Origin: Paracoccaceae bacterium
Lineage (GTDB): Bacteria > Pseudomonadota > Alphaproteobacteria > Rhodobacterales > Rhodobacteraceae
Length of the DNA: 64,000 nucleotides
NCBI GenBank assembly: GCA_020622085.1
Contig: JAHRYM010000001.1
Location: 557,117-621,116, forward strand
Direction: 5' to 3'
The notes under the pieces are model-generated. The model had not been told where the DNA came from. It searched no databases and saw nothing but the letters and a program-made list of their open reading frames with translations. Position numbers and translations under genes: made by a program. Positions 45,537-53,962 of the stretch are shown here, piece by piece; within the stretch, counting starts at the first letter, position 1; every line of letters begins with the position of its first letter.

Positions 45537-47195
45537 TCACCCCCGATGCGTGATCCGCCCGCCCGCCACTGTCAGCGCGATGGAAAGCCCTGCGATGGCT
45601 TCGGGCGCCGTCGCCTCGATATCGCCGGACAGAACCACGACATCCGCGGCCATGCCGGGGCGCAGCGTGCCGGTGACGTGGTCCCAATGCGCCGCCCAGG
45701 CACCGCCTGCGGTATAGGCGTGAAGCGTGCGGCCCAGTCCCACGCGTTCGTCGCGGCAGCCCGGCGCATCGAAGGGCTTGCGCGTCATCGCCGCCTGGAT
45801 GCCGCGCATCAGCGAAATGTCTGTCACCGGCCAGTCCGAGGCGAAGGCCAGCGGCGCACCAGCCTCGACCAGCGTGCGCCAGAGGTAGGCGTCCTTCAGG
45901 CGCTCCAGCCCGATGGTGTGGATCGTCGGTTCCAGCCCGAAATCCATCGCGCCGGGCGGGTGCGGAGGTTGCAGCGAGGCGACGATGCCCAATTCGCCCA
46001 GTCGCGCGATATCGGCCGGGTCGATCAGTTCGATATGTTCGATCCGGTGGCGACTGTCGCGGGGGCCGTTGGCGTTCCGCGCCGCCGCATAGCCGTCGAT
46101 GGTGGTGCGCACCGCGCCGTCGCCGATGGCGTGGACGGCGATCTGCAATCTGCGGCGGTCGATTTCGGTGGCGATCTCGTTGAAGCGTGCGGGTGGGAAC
46201 AGCGGCTCGGACCTATGGCCGGGGTGGCCCGGGTAGTCGTTCAGCATATAGGCGGTGCGGCTGTCCACGACGCCGTCCATGAACATCTTGACGAAGCCGG
46301 AACTTAGCCAGTCATCGTTGAAGTCGCGCGTCATCGCGTCGGCGCGGTCAAGCTCTGACAGATCCATGTGCGGCTTGAAGTGGAAGGGCACCTTGACCCG
46401 CGCCAGCAGTTTCCCTTCGCGTTGCAGGCCGCGCAGGGCGTCCAGCGTGAAGCGGTTTCCATCCATGTTGACCATGGTGGTGATGCCGTGGCGGGCGCAG
46501 TATTGCAGGCCCTGGTGGAACTTGGCGCGGTCGATGGCCATTTCTGCATCCGAGGGCCAGGGCGAGGGTTCGCCCCCCGTGGCGATGCCCAGGTTCATCC
46601 GCGCCTCGCCGCCGATGGCGATGACGGGCGCGAAGGCTTCGAATTCGCGCAGCTCGCCGGTGGCAAGGCCGTCGGCGCCCATCACCACCTCATGCCCGTG
46701 GGGGGTGTCGGCGCCGTTGAGGATGCCGGCCTGTTTCAGCGCCGCGGTATTGGCCCAGACGGTGTGGTGGTCATGGGATGTGATGGCTATGGGCCGGTCG
46801 GCGATGATCGCGTCAAGGTCATGGCGCGAAAGCGCGTGGTCAAGCATCGCGTAATGCCCGCTCTGCGCCATCAGGATCGGCCGGTCGGGATGTTCGGCCG
46901 CAAAGGCGCGGAAGGCGCGGGCCAGCGCCTCGGCGCCTTCGACATGGGTCAGTTGCAGGTGGGTCAGCTCAGAGCCGCCGAGTCCCAGGTGCAGGTGGCT
47001 TTCGACAAAGCCGGGCAAGAGGGTCGCGCCGCGGCAGTCGATGACCTCGGTCCCGCTGGTCGCCAGCGCCTCGATCTCAGCGCGGCTGCCCAGTGCGGCG
47101 ATCCGGTCGCCCGCCAAAGCGATGGCCTCGGCGCGGGCGCGGGCCGGGTCCATGGTCCGGATGCGGGCGTTGGTCAGGATAAGGGTCGGGGTCAT
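45537..47195 (-). CDS. Amidohydrolase (YtcJ-like metal-dependent hydrolase)
   Basis: This 552-residue protein belongs to the amidohydrolase 3/YtcJ group. N-terminal beta domain: [13 protein letters not shown] and [21 protein letters not shown] (metal-binding HxH). Later elements are [47 protein letters not shown] and [12 protein letters not shown]. The C-terminal beta domain has [17 protein letters not shown]. The substrate is unknown. AAAGG precedes ATG 47195. There is no signal peptide. It is flanked by smpB and the zinc-ribbon gene on the same strand with gaps of 71 and 114 bases. Confidence 0.9.
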   Translation of the reverse strand: MTPTLILTNARIRTMDPARARAEAIALAGDRIAALGSRAEIEALATSGTEVIDCRGATLLPGFVESHLHLGLGGSELTHLQLTHVEGAEALARAFRAFAAEHPDRPILMAQSGHYAMLDHALSRHDLDAIIADRPIAITSHDHHTVWANTAALKQAGILNGADTPHGHEVVMGADGLATGELREFEAFAPVIAIGGEARMNLGIATGGEPSPWPSDAEMAIDRAKFHQGLQYCARHGITTMVNMDGNRFTLDALRGLQREGKLLARVKVPFHFKPHMDLSELDRADAMTRDFNDDWLSSGFVKMFMDGVVDSRTAYMLNDYPGHPGHRSEPLFPPARFNEIATEIDRRRLQIAVHAIGDGAVRTTIDGYAAARNANGPRDSRHRIEHIELIDPADIARLGELGIVASLQPPHPPGAMDFGLEPTIHTIGLERLKDAYLWRTLVEAGAPLAFASDWPVTDISLMRGIQAAMTRKPFDAPGCRDERVGLGRTLHAYTAGGAWAAHWDHVTGTLRPGMAADVVVLSGDIEATAPEAIAGLSIALTVAGGRITHRG

Positions 47196-47309
47196 GGTCG
47201 GGCCTTTGGCAGGGTCGTGTTGCGCCACAGGCTGGGGGATCGGCGCGCGCGGGGCAAGCCCCTTCGCGGCATCGGCTGTCGCGGATGGGTCGGGCGCAAG
47301 CCTCCCGGT

Positions 47310-48377
47310 TCAGTTCGTGCCGTTGGCGTCCTGATCGCGCAGCCGCGCGTCAAGCCAGATCCGCCCCGCGTCCACTGATGCCACATAGCGGTCCAGCGCC
47401 GGCGCCAGGCCCGGCAGGTTTTGTGCCAGGCGCGGTGCGCTCATGTAAAGCAGGAGCAGCAGGACAGCGACCAGGAGCGATACCGAGAATCCTGCACGAA
47501 AGCCGCTGCGGCTGCGTTGCCGGTCGGCGTCGTCACGAAGGGGCGGCAGATCGCGCCGGTCGGTCGAGGCAGTCAGGGTCGAGTTGATTTCCTCGATGTC
47601 GGGCAGAAGGGCCTTGCGGTTCTGCGGCGCGGGCGGCTCCGTGCCGCCATCCTCCTCGGCTTCGTTGCCGAAATGTCCCTCGTCGTGGCGGCGCAGCGCG
47701 CGCACTGTTGCGGCACCGACATCATCAGCGGTTGGGTGGATGGCGTTCGCTTCGGGCAGGCCCAGTTCGGTCTGCATCTCGATCGCGCTGCCTTCGGCGC
47801 GGCGGGCTTCGGTTTCCCGCGCTGCTTCTTCGCGCAGGACGCTGAGCATGTCATCGTCAAGCACCCGGCGGGACGGCGGGGCGGCTTCGATGGCGGTGGC
47901 TTCTTCCGCATCGGGCAGGCCATCAGGCCCATCGACCGCCCCGGGGTGAACGGGCGTGGCTGCTTCTGCCAGATCGTCGCCCAGGCCAGGGCCCGCAGCG
48001 ATTCCCTCTGGCGCGCTTTCCCCCGCCGCGCTGATCTGTTCCACCGCGTCACGGGTATGCGCGCCCGCAATGGTTGCCCCCGCCGCCGCAACCTCATGCG
48101 GCTCGGAGGCATCGGCATCGGCATCGGCATGGTCGGCCGGCGCCCCGGCTTCGGGCACCGGGGCCGGGATCTCGGCGGATGTGCCGCCGGCGTCGTCGGC
48201 TGCGCCCGCAGGCGCTGCTTCGGATTGTTCATCCGCGGCTGCTGCCGCAAGCTGTCGTGCGCTCAGTTGAAACCAGGCGTGTCCGCAGTTCGAGCACAAG
48301 ACATCGCGCCCTTCGTCGGGGATGACGCCAGCGTCAACCTCATATTGCGCACTGCAATTCGGACATACGAGCCGCAT
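47310..48377 (-). CDS. Zinc-ribbon (MJ0042-type) single-pass membrane protein
   Basis: This 355-residue protein has an N-terminal zinc ribbon of the MJ0042/zinc_ribbon_5 type with Cys5, Cys8, Cys28 and Cys31 (MRLVCPNCSAQYEV and DVLCSNCGHAWFQ). A long acidic Ala/Asp/Glu/Pro-rich region follows, then one membrane helix near residues 293-312 (FSVSLLVAVLLLLLYMSAP) and a short C-terminal domain. It looks like a cytoplasmic sensor or scaffold anchored to the membrane. The family function is not known. The start ATG 48377 has GGAG upstream. It is divergent from ftsE with a 190-base gap. Confidence 0.82.
   Translation of the reverse strand: MRLVCPNCSAQYEVDAGVIPDEGRDVLCSNCGHAWFQLSARQLAAAAADEQSEAAPAGAADDAGGTSAEIPAPVPEAGAPADHADADADASEPHEVAAAGATIAGAHTRDAVEQISAAGESAPEGIAAGPGLGDDLAEAATPVHPGAVDGPDGLPDAEEATAIEAAPPSRRVLDDDMLSVLREEAARETEARRAEGSAIEMQTELGLPEANAIHPTADDVGAATVRALRRHDEGHFGNEAEEDGGTEPPAPQNRKALLPDIEEINSTLTASTDRRDLPPLRDDADRQRSRSGFRAGFSVSLLVAVLLLLLYMSAPRLAQNLPGLAPALDRYVASVDAGRIWLDARLRDQDANGTN
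48108..48130 (+). repeat. Hexanucleotide tandem repeat, GGCATC
   Basis: GGCATC is repeated 3.8 times in a row inside the acidic region of the zinc-ribbon membrane protein, encoding alternating Asp and Ala (DADADAD) on the minus strand. Because the unit is six bases, copy changes keep the reading frame. Confidence 0.7.
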
Positions 48378-48567
48378 GTCGTCTCCAGTCTTTTGGGCCG
48401 GTTTGCGGCAGTCCTTTGCGTCCGGAATGCTGCGGGGTTCTGGCCTTTGGCGTTGTCCTGTTGTAGCAACCTCGGCGCCGTGGTCAAAGTATTTGGGCCA
48501 AGTCTTTGTGACGAATGGTCGAAAACCGTCCATCGGCGGCAGGAATGCAACGCAGGAGCAGCGCAGG

Positions 48568-49239
48568 GTGATCGAGCTTGAGGATGTGTCGCAAAGCTAC
48601 GGGGGTGGCGACCTGCTCAGCGGCATCTCGCTCCGGCTGGCGCCGGGGACGTTCCATTTCCTGACCGGCCCTTCGGGTTCAGGCAAGACGACGATGCTCA
48701 GGCTCTGCTATGCCGACCTCTTGCCGACAGCGGGGCGGGTGGTCCTGTTCGGGCAGGAGGTGCGCGAACTGTCGCGCGATGGCGTGGCCGAGGCGCGGCG
48801 CCGGATCGGGGTTGTCCATCAGGATTGCCAGTTCCTTGATCATCTGTCGCTGGCCGAAAACATCTGCCTGCCGCTGACGGTGGCGGGGCGCGATGCCGGG
48901 GTTGCGGACCTGAAGGATCTGATGGGCTGGGTCGGGCTTGCAGCACAGGCGAATGCGCTGCCGCCGTCGCTTTCGGGTGGGGAACGACAACGCGCGGCGC
49001 TGGCACGGGCGATCATCACCTCGCCCGACGTGATCCTTGCGGACGAACCGACAGGAAACCTGGATTGGGACATGTCGCTCAGGCTGCTCACGCTTCTGGC
49101 CGAGCTGAACCGGATGGGCAAGACCATCCTGATCGCCACCCATGACATGCATCTGATCCGCGCCGCGAAAAGCCAGGTGCAGGCAAGGGTGCTCAGGATC
49201 AAGGACCGGCGGCTGCAACTGGCGGGGGCGGACCTGTGA
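48568..49239 (+). CDS. ftsE: Cell division ATP-binding protein FtsE
   Basis: FtsE is the ATPase of the FtsEX complex that couples the divisome to peptidoglycan hydrolases. The 223-residue ABC protein has Walker A GPSGSGKTT (Lys40), the signature LSGGERQRAALARAI and Walker B DVILADEPTGNLD. It starts at GTG 48568 with GGAG nine bases upstream; upstream in-frame codons give a non-family extension. Its stop overlaps the ftsX start (GTGA at 49236-49239), which fits co-translation. Confidence 0.95.
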   Translation: MIELEDVSQSYGGGDLLSGISLRLAPGTFHFLTGPSGSGKTTMLRLCYADLLPTAGRVVLFGQEVRELSRDGVAEARRRIGVVHQDCQFLDHLSLAENICLPLTVAGRDAGVADLKDLMGWVGLAAQANALPPSLSGGERQRAALARAIITSPDVILADEPTGNLDWDMSLRLLTLLAELNRMGKTILIATHDMHLIRAAKSQVQARVLRIKDRRLQLAGADL

Positions 49240-50150
49240 GGCGTCTGGTGTTCATGCAGCAATGGCTGGCGCGGCTGGTTCCCGCTGCGGCCGCCGACCG
49301 GGTGGTGCCGCCCACGGGCCTGACCGCGACGCTGACGATGGCGACGGCGGCGGCGATGGCCTTCCTTGCGGTCTTTGCTCTGGCCCTGTCGCTGGCGGCG
49401 GGGCGGGTCGCGGAACGCTGGTCCGATGCGCTGTCGCGGGGCGCGACGATCCGCATTTCGGCGCCAGCCGATCAGGTGGCGGCCCAGACGCAGGCGGTGA
49501 TTACGATCCTGCAAAGCACGCCGGGCGTGGCCGAGTCGCGCGCTTTCAGCGTCGAGGAAACCAAGGCGCTGTTGCAACCCTGGTTCGGGCCCGACCTGCC
49601 GGTGGACAGCCTGCCCCTGCCGCAACTGATCGAAATCCGGGAAACGGGCGGCGGCACCTTCGACCCGGAAGCGCTGCGCTTGCGGCTGACGGCCGAAGCG
49701 CCGGGTGCGGTGCTGGATGATCACCTGCGCTGGCGGCGGCCGCTTGCAGAGGCGGCCGGACGGCTCAGGTTTCTGGGGGGGATGTCGCTGCTGCTGATCG
49801 GCGGCGTGATGGCGGCAATGATCACGCTGGCGGCGCAGGCGGCGCTTTCGGCCAACGGGCAGGTCTTGCGCGTGCTGCGGCTGATCGGGGCGCAGGACCG
49901 CTATATCGCCCGCGCCTTCGTGCGCCGCTACACGCTGCGCGCGCTGGCAGGCGCGGCGATGGGCACCTTTGTCGGGGTGGTCGCCATCGCCGTCCTGCCT
50001 GCAGCCAGCGAACAGGGCGGATTTCTGACCGGCCTTGGCTTTCACGGGCTAGACTGGCTCTGGCCCCTGACGATTCCGCCCCTTGCGGCGCTGGTGGGCT
50101 TCTGGGCGACGCGCCGGGCGGCCTTCCGGGTGTTGCGCGACGGGATGTAG
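49236..50150 (+). CDS. ftsX: Cell division protein FtsX
   Basis: FtsX is the membrane subunit of FtsEX and transmits ATP-dependent signals to periplasmic amidase activators. The 304-residue product has about four membrane helices: residues 30-52 (ATLTMATAAAMAFLAVFALALS), 180-205 (FLGGMSLLLIGGVMAAMITLAAQ) and two C-terminal ones. A periplasmic loop of about 120 residues lies between the first and second (ITILQSTPGVAESRAFSVEE). The GTG start overlaps the ftsE stop. Sequence conservation outside FtsX helices is low, so the call rests on layout and on ftsE. Confidence 0.92.
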   Translation: MRRLVFMQQWLARLVPAAAADRVVPPTGLTATLTMATAAAMAFLAVFALALSLAAGRVAERWSDALSRGATIRISAPADQVAAQTQAVITILQSTPGVAESRAFSVEETKALLQPWFGPDLPVDSLPLPQLIEIRETGGGTFDPEALRLRLTAEAPGAVLDDHLRWRRPLAEAAGRLRFLGGMSLLLIGGVMAAMITLAAQAALSANGQVLRVLRLIGAQDRYIARAFVRRYTLRALAGAAMGTFVGVVAIAVLPAASEQGGFLTGLGFHGLDWLWPLTIPPLAALVGFWATRRAAFRVLRDGM

Positions 50151-50168
50151 GTTGGGGGACCGGACGGC

Positions 50169-50963
50169 ATGAGGCTGGCGCTGCAATACATCCTGTCTTT
50201 CATCTTCATCGCGCAGATGTATCTGTCGATGTTCGTTCTGGCGGTGATCTTCACGCCAATCGCGCTGTTTCACCGTGATACGGCGTTCACTGCCGTTCAT
50301 GCCTTCTGCGGCTGGGTGCGGTTTTCGGCGCGCTGGATCTGCGGCCTGCGCTCGGAAATCCGCGGCGAGGTGCCGATGGACGAGGTGATGATCGCCTCGA
50401 AGCATCAAAGCTTCTTCGACATCATCCTGATCTGTTCCGCCGTGCCACGGCCAAAGTTCGTGATGAAGAAGCAGCTGGTCTGGACCCCCATCGTCGGCTG
50501 GTATGCCAAGCGCATGGGCTGCGTGCCCGTTGATCGCGGCAAGCGCGGACAGGCGATCAAGGACATGCTGGCACGGGTGAAAAGCGGCCAGGATCTGCCG
50601 GGGCAGTTGATCATCTTCCCGCAGGGCACGCGGGTCGCCGCCGGGGCCTATCTGCCCTACAAGGTCGGCGTCGGCGCGATTTACGACGGGCTTGGGCAGG
50701 AATGCGTTCCGGCGGCCACCAACGTCGGCGTCTTCTGGCCGCGCCACGGGATCCTTCGCAAGCCCGGTCTTGCGGTGGTGGAGTTCCTGCCGCGCATCAC
50801 TCCGGGCAAGACCGTTCCCGAATTCATGGCCCAGGTCGAGGCCGAGGTCGAAGGCGCCTCGAACCGGCTGATGACCGAGGCAGGGATGGATGTTTCCGGG
50901 GCCGAGATCGCGGCCCAGAAGCGCCGTCGCGCGGGCGTGCCAGGACGGGCGGATCGCACCTGA
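50169..50963 (+). CDS. plsC: 1-acyl-sn-glycerol-3-phosphate acyltransferase
   Basis: PlsC makes phosphatidic acid from lysophosphatidic acid at the inner membrane. The 264-residue protein has two N-terminal membrane helices, the catalytic HX4D motif His79-Asp84 (KHQSFFD), the substrate region FVMKKQLVWTPIVGWYAKRMG, and the FPQGTR motif (LIIFPQGTRVAAG) that binds the glycerol phosphate. The length is typical. It follows ftsX by 18 bases and may share its transcript. The ATG has no strong ribosome site, only GGGGACCGG upstream. Confidence 0.93.
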   Translation: MRLALQYILSFIFIAQMYLSMFVLAVIFTPIALFHRDTAFTAVHAFCGWVRFSARWICGLRSEIRGEVPMDEVMIASKHQSFFDIILICSAVPRPKFVMKKQLVWTPIVGWYAKRMGCVPVDRGKRGQAIKDMLARVKSGQDLPGQLIIFPQGTRVAAGAYLPYKVGVGAIYDGLGQECVPAATNVGVFWPRHGILRKPGLAVVEFLPRITPGKTVPEFMAQVEAEVEGASNRLMTEAGMDVSGAEIAAQKRRRAGVPGRADRT

Positions 50964-51102
50964 GCCGGGCCGGGCGCCGGGCGGAAAAACGATCTGGTGA
51001 AAACCTGCGCCCCACCTGCCGCGGCGCTTGACGCTGGATAAGCTTTTGCCCAAAGCGAAACCGTCGATCCTGATGGGATCATTCCGCCTGAAAGGAACAT
51101 CC

Positions 51103-51978
51103 ATGTCCGCCGCAACCCCCCGCATCGTCTATCTGAACGGCGACTACCTGCCCGAGGCCGAGGCCCGCGTCTCGATCTTCGACCGGGGCTTCCTGATGGC
51201 AGATGGCGTCTACGAGGTGACGAGTGTTCTGGGCGGCAAGCTTCTGGATTTCGCCGGGCATTTCGTCCGGCTGAACCGGTCGCTTTCCGAACTGGACATG
51301 CCGCCCCTGTCGATGACCGAGGCCGAGCTTCTGGCGATCCACCGCGCGCTGGTGGAAAAGAATGCGATTACCGATGGCATGGTCTACCTGCAGGTCACGC
51401 GCGGCAATCCGGGCGACCGGAGCTTTGAATTCCCCGATCCGGCGACGCCGCTGACGGTGGTGCTGTTCACGCAGTCGAAACCGGGTCTTGCCGACAATCC
51501 GCAGGCCAGGACCGGGCTTCGCGTCATCTCGATCCCCGATATCCGCTGGCACCGCCGCGACATCAAGACGGTGCAGTTGCTTTACCCGTCGATGGGCAAG
51601 ATGATGGCCAAGAAGGCCGGGGTGGATGACGCCTGGTTCGTCGAGGATGGTTTCGTGACCGAAGGCACCTCGAACAACGCCTATATCGTCAAGAACGGCA
51701 AGATCATCACGCGGCACCTGACGAACGACATCCTGCACGGCATCACCCGCGCCGCCGTTTTGCGCTTTGCCCGCGAGGCGCAGATGGAGGTCGAGGAGCG
51801 CGCCTTCACGCTGGACGAGGCGAAGGCGGCGGATGAAGCCTTCATCACCTCGGCCTCGGCCTTCGTGCTGCCGGTGGTGGAAATCGACGGCGTGGCGATC
51901 GGGGCGGGCGAACCGGGCCGCGTGGTGCCGCGCCTGCGCGAGATCTACCTTGAGGAAAGCCGCAAGTCGGCGGTCTGA
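51103..51978 (+). CDS. D-amino-acid aminotransferase (PLP fold type IV)
   Basis: This 291-residue fold-type IV enzyme is related to D-alanine aminotransferase and branched-chain aminotransferases. The PLP lysine is Lys155 (RRDIKTVQLLYPSMGK). Other landmarks are FDRGFLMADGVYEVTSV, the Arg in LQVTRGNPGDR, FVEDGFVTEGTSNNAY and the PLP-phosphate region ILHGITRAAVL. The D-amino-acid group is favoured by length and by YLNGDYLPEAEARVSIFDRGF. Branched-chain aminotransferase activity is possible. AAAGGAA precedes ATG 51103. It ends just before a bidirectional terminator and converges on leuA. Confidence 0.85.
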   Translation: MSAATPRIVYLNGDYLPEAEARVSIFDRGFLMADGVYEVTSVLGGKLLDFAGHFVRLNRSLSELDMPPLSMTEAELLAIHRALVEKNAITDGMVYLQVTRGNPGDRSFEFPDPATPLTVVLFTQSKPGLADNPQARTGLRVISIPDIRWHRRDIKTVQLLYPSMGKMMAKKAGVDDAWFVEDGFVTEGTSNNAYIVKNGKIITRHLTNDILHGITRAAVLRFAREAQMEVEERAFTLDEAKAADEAFITSASAFVLPVVEIDGVAIGAGEPGRVVPRLREIYLEESRKSAV

Positions 51979-51999
51979 TCCAAGGCGCGAGAGCAAGAA

Positions 52000-52025
52000 A
52001 AAGGGGGGCCAGCGGGCCCCCCTTT
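52000..52025. terminator. Bidirectional intrinsic terminator between the aminotransferase gene and leuA
   Basis: AAAGGGGGGCC (52000-52010) pairs with GGCCCCCCTTT (52015-52025) as a perfect 11-bp stem with a 4-base loop. The A tract on the left and T tract on the right serve termination on both strands. It lies 22 bases after the aminotransferase stop and 8 bases after the leuA stop. Confidence 0.8.
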
Positions 52026-52033
52026 CCTGTTTC

Positions 52034-53623
52034 TCAGGGCGATGTGGTGTAGCTTACGCCCTTCACATCGGCATCCGGCGCGGTCTTTTCGCGCCGCACC
52101 CGCAAGCGGTTCAGCGCGCCGATATAGGCGCGGACAGAGGCCACCACCGTGTCGGTATCGGCCGATTGGCCGGTGGCGATGCGGCCCTGTTCCTCGACCC
52201 GGACGGAAACGGTCGCCTGCGCGTCGGTGCCCTCGGTCACGGCATGGACCTGGTAAAGTTGCAGCGTCGCTTCATGCGGGAAAAGCGCGTTCACCGCGTT
52301 GAAGGCCGCATCCACCGGGCCATCGCCGGTGGTGTTGACGGACTGTTCCTTGCCGCCCACGATCATCGTCATCTCGGCGCTGGAGGGGCCGGTGCCGCAG
52401 ACGACGCGCAGCGATTTCAGTTGCAAATAATCGCTGTCGGTATTGGCCGCCGAATCCTGCAAGAGCGCCAGGATGTCGTCATCGTGGACTTCCTTCTTGC
52501 GGTCGGCCAGCGCCTTGAAGCGCACGAACAGGTCGTTGAGCTGGTTGTCCGCCAGTTCGAAGCCCAGTTCGTCAAGTTTTGATCGCAGCGCGGCACGGCC
52601 CGAATGCTTGCCCATGGCGATGTTCTTGGCATGCAATCCGATATGTTCGGGGCGCATGATCTCGAAGGTCTCGACGTTCTTCAGCACGCCGTCCTGATGG
52701 ATGCCGGATTCGTGCAGGAAGGCATTCTTGCCGACGATCGCCTTGTTGAACTGCACCGGAAAACCCGAAACGGTGGAAACCCGGCGCGACAGGTGCATGA
52801 TCTTCGTCGTGTCGATGCCGGTGCGGTAGGGCATGATGTCGTTGCGGACCTTCAGCGCCATCACCACTTCTTCCAGCGCCGCGTTGCCCGCCCGTTCGCC
52901 CAAGCCGTTGATCGTGCATTCGATCTGGCGCGCGCCGGCCTCGACCGCAGCGAGACTGTTGGCCGTCGCCATGCCAAGGTCGTTGTGGCAATGGGTCGAG
53001 AAGACGACCGTATCTGCGCCCGGCACCCGTTCCAGCAGCATGCGGATCAGCTGGGCGCTTTCGCGCGGCGCGGTATAGCCCACGGTATCGGGGATGTTGA
53101 TGGTCGTGGCCCCTGCCTTGATGGCGATTTCTACCACCCGGCACAGGTAATCATGTTCGGTGCGTGTCGCGTCCATCGCCGACCACTGCACGTTGTCGCA
53201 AAGGTTGCGGGCATGGGTCACGGTGTCGTGGATCCGGCCGGCCATCTCGTCCATGGTCAGGTTCGGAATGGCGCGGTGCAAGGGCGAGGTGCCGATGAAG
53301 GTGTGGATGCGCGGGGATCTGGCGTGGCGCACCGCTTCCCAGCAGCGGTCGATGTCCTTGAAGTTGGCGCGCGACAGCCCGCAGATGGTCGAGTTGACGG
53401 AACGCTTCGAAATCTCGCTTACGGCCGCGAAGTCGCCTTCCGAGGCGATGGGGAAGCCCGCCTCGATGATGTCGACGCCCATTTCATCCAGAAGGCCGGC
53501 GATTTCCAGCTTTTCGTCATGGGTCATCGTCGCGCCGGGCGACTGTTCACCATCCCTGAGGGTGGTGTCGAAGATCAGGACGCGGGGCTGGTCGGCCTGC
53601 GCGGTTTTCTGTTGGATCGTCAT
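52034..53623 (-). CDS. leuA: 2-Isopropylmalate synthase
   Basis: LeuA condenses acetyl-CoA with 2-ketoisovalerate in the first leucine-specific step. The 529-residue protein has the DTTLRDGEQSPG signature (residues 19-30; Arg23, Asp24, Glu26), metal-binding STHCHNDLGMATAN, and GKHSGRAAL in the linker. A C-terminal regulatory domain with GKEQSVNTTGDGPVDAAFNAV carries leucine feedback inhibition. The length fits the bacterial type. The start codon is ATG 53623. It is preceded by a leucine-rich leader peptide on the same strand (53702-53794), so expression is likely controlled by attenuation. The ribosome site is the weak GAGAGAC. Confidence 0.96.
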   Translation of the reverse strand: MTIQQKTAQADQPRVLIFDTTLRDGEQSPGATMTHDEKLEIAGLLDEMGVDIIEAGFPIASEGDFAAVSEISKRSVNSTICGLSRANFKDIDRCWEAVRHARSPRIHTFIGTSPLHRAIPNLTMDEMAGRIHDTVTHARNLCDNVQWSAMDATRTEHDYLCRVVEIAIKAGATTINIPDTVGYTAPRESAQLIRMLLERVPGADTVVFSTHCHNDLGMATANSLAAVEAGARQIECTINGLGERAGNAALEEVVMALKVRNDIMPYRTGIDTTKIMHLSRRVSTVSGFPVQFNKAIVGKNAFLHESGIHQDGVLKNVETFEIMRPEHIGLHAKNIAMGKHSGRAALRSKLDELGFELADNQLNDLFVRFKALADRKKEVHDDDILALLQDSAANTDSDYLQLKSLRVVCGTGPSSAEMTMIVGGKEQSVNTTGDGPVDAAFNAVNALFPHEATLQLYQVHAVTEGTDAQATVSVRVEEQGRIATGQSADTDTVVASVRAYIGALNRLRVRREKTAPDADVKGVSYTTSP

Positions 53624-53641
53624 GCTATGTCTCTCACCATG

Positions 53642-53794
53642 TCCTTGAGCCTTGTCAGTTCGGCGCTGATCACCTCTGAGCGGTCGCGCCGGAAGGCACG
53701 CTCAGAGGCGGCTAAGGAGAAGAAGCAGGCCACGGGCGACCGCGCCGCGGGAAATCGCGGCGGCAACAGCAGGGATATGCCGGGTCCGGGTCAT
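53642..53794 (-). promoter_or_regulatory. leuA leader/attenuator RNA region
   Basis: The leader transcript can form a perfect 10-bp stem between CGCTCAGAGG (53699-53708) and CCTCTGAGCG (53673-53682). Its 5' arm includes the leader stop codon. A second pairing joins GGCTAAGGA (53710-53718, the Leu-codon region) and TCCTTGAGCC (53642-53651) with one bulged base. The 10-bp stem has no following T run, so the terminator may be Rho-dependent or control may be translational. Leucine-responsive control is inferred from the leader peptide. Confidence 0.6.
53702..53794 (-). CDS. leuL: Leucine-rich leader peptide of leuA
   Basis: A 30-residue peptide starts at ATG 53794 and ends at TGA 53702-53704, 78 bases before leuA on the same strand. 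Six of its last eight residues are leucine (LLLLLSRL), encoded by CTG CTT CTT CTC CTT and CTC. The peptide ends inside a perfect 10-bp stem. This is the classic layout of a leucine attenuator. No Shine-Dalgarno site precedes the ATG; a TATATT hexamer lies eight bases upstream (53803-53808), so the mRNA may be leaderless. It is too short to look like a functional protein and has no other family. Confidence 0.75.
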   Translation of the reverse strand: MTRTRHIPAVAAAISRGAVARGLLLLLSRL

Positions 53795-53802
53795 GGGGCG
53801 CG

Positions 53803-53808
53803 AATATA
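53803..53808 (-). promoter_or_regulatory. -10-like element of the leuL-leuA transcript
   Basis: TATATT on the minus strand lies eight bases before the leuL start codon, which would put the transcription start within a few bases of the ATG. No convincing -35 hexamer is visible 17 bases upstream. Confidence 0.4.
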
Positions 53809-53962
53809 GGCTGCGGCGCGGAAAGGAAAAGCGGAAAATGGCGCCCATGTTGCGCGGCTGTGTCATTCTGGCCGCAGATGGGTGGGCACGGTCTTTGACG
53901 GCTGCGGTGGTCATCACTAATCTGGCGCGGAGCATGGAGCGGTGGCCTTGAGGGGTGGCAGA

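Noticed and set aside
53942-53962. GTG at 53942 as the start of the GSCFA gene
   Set aside because: Possible, but GTG 53963 has a better placed AGGGG site and a more natural N-terminus. The difference is only seven residues.
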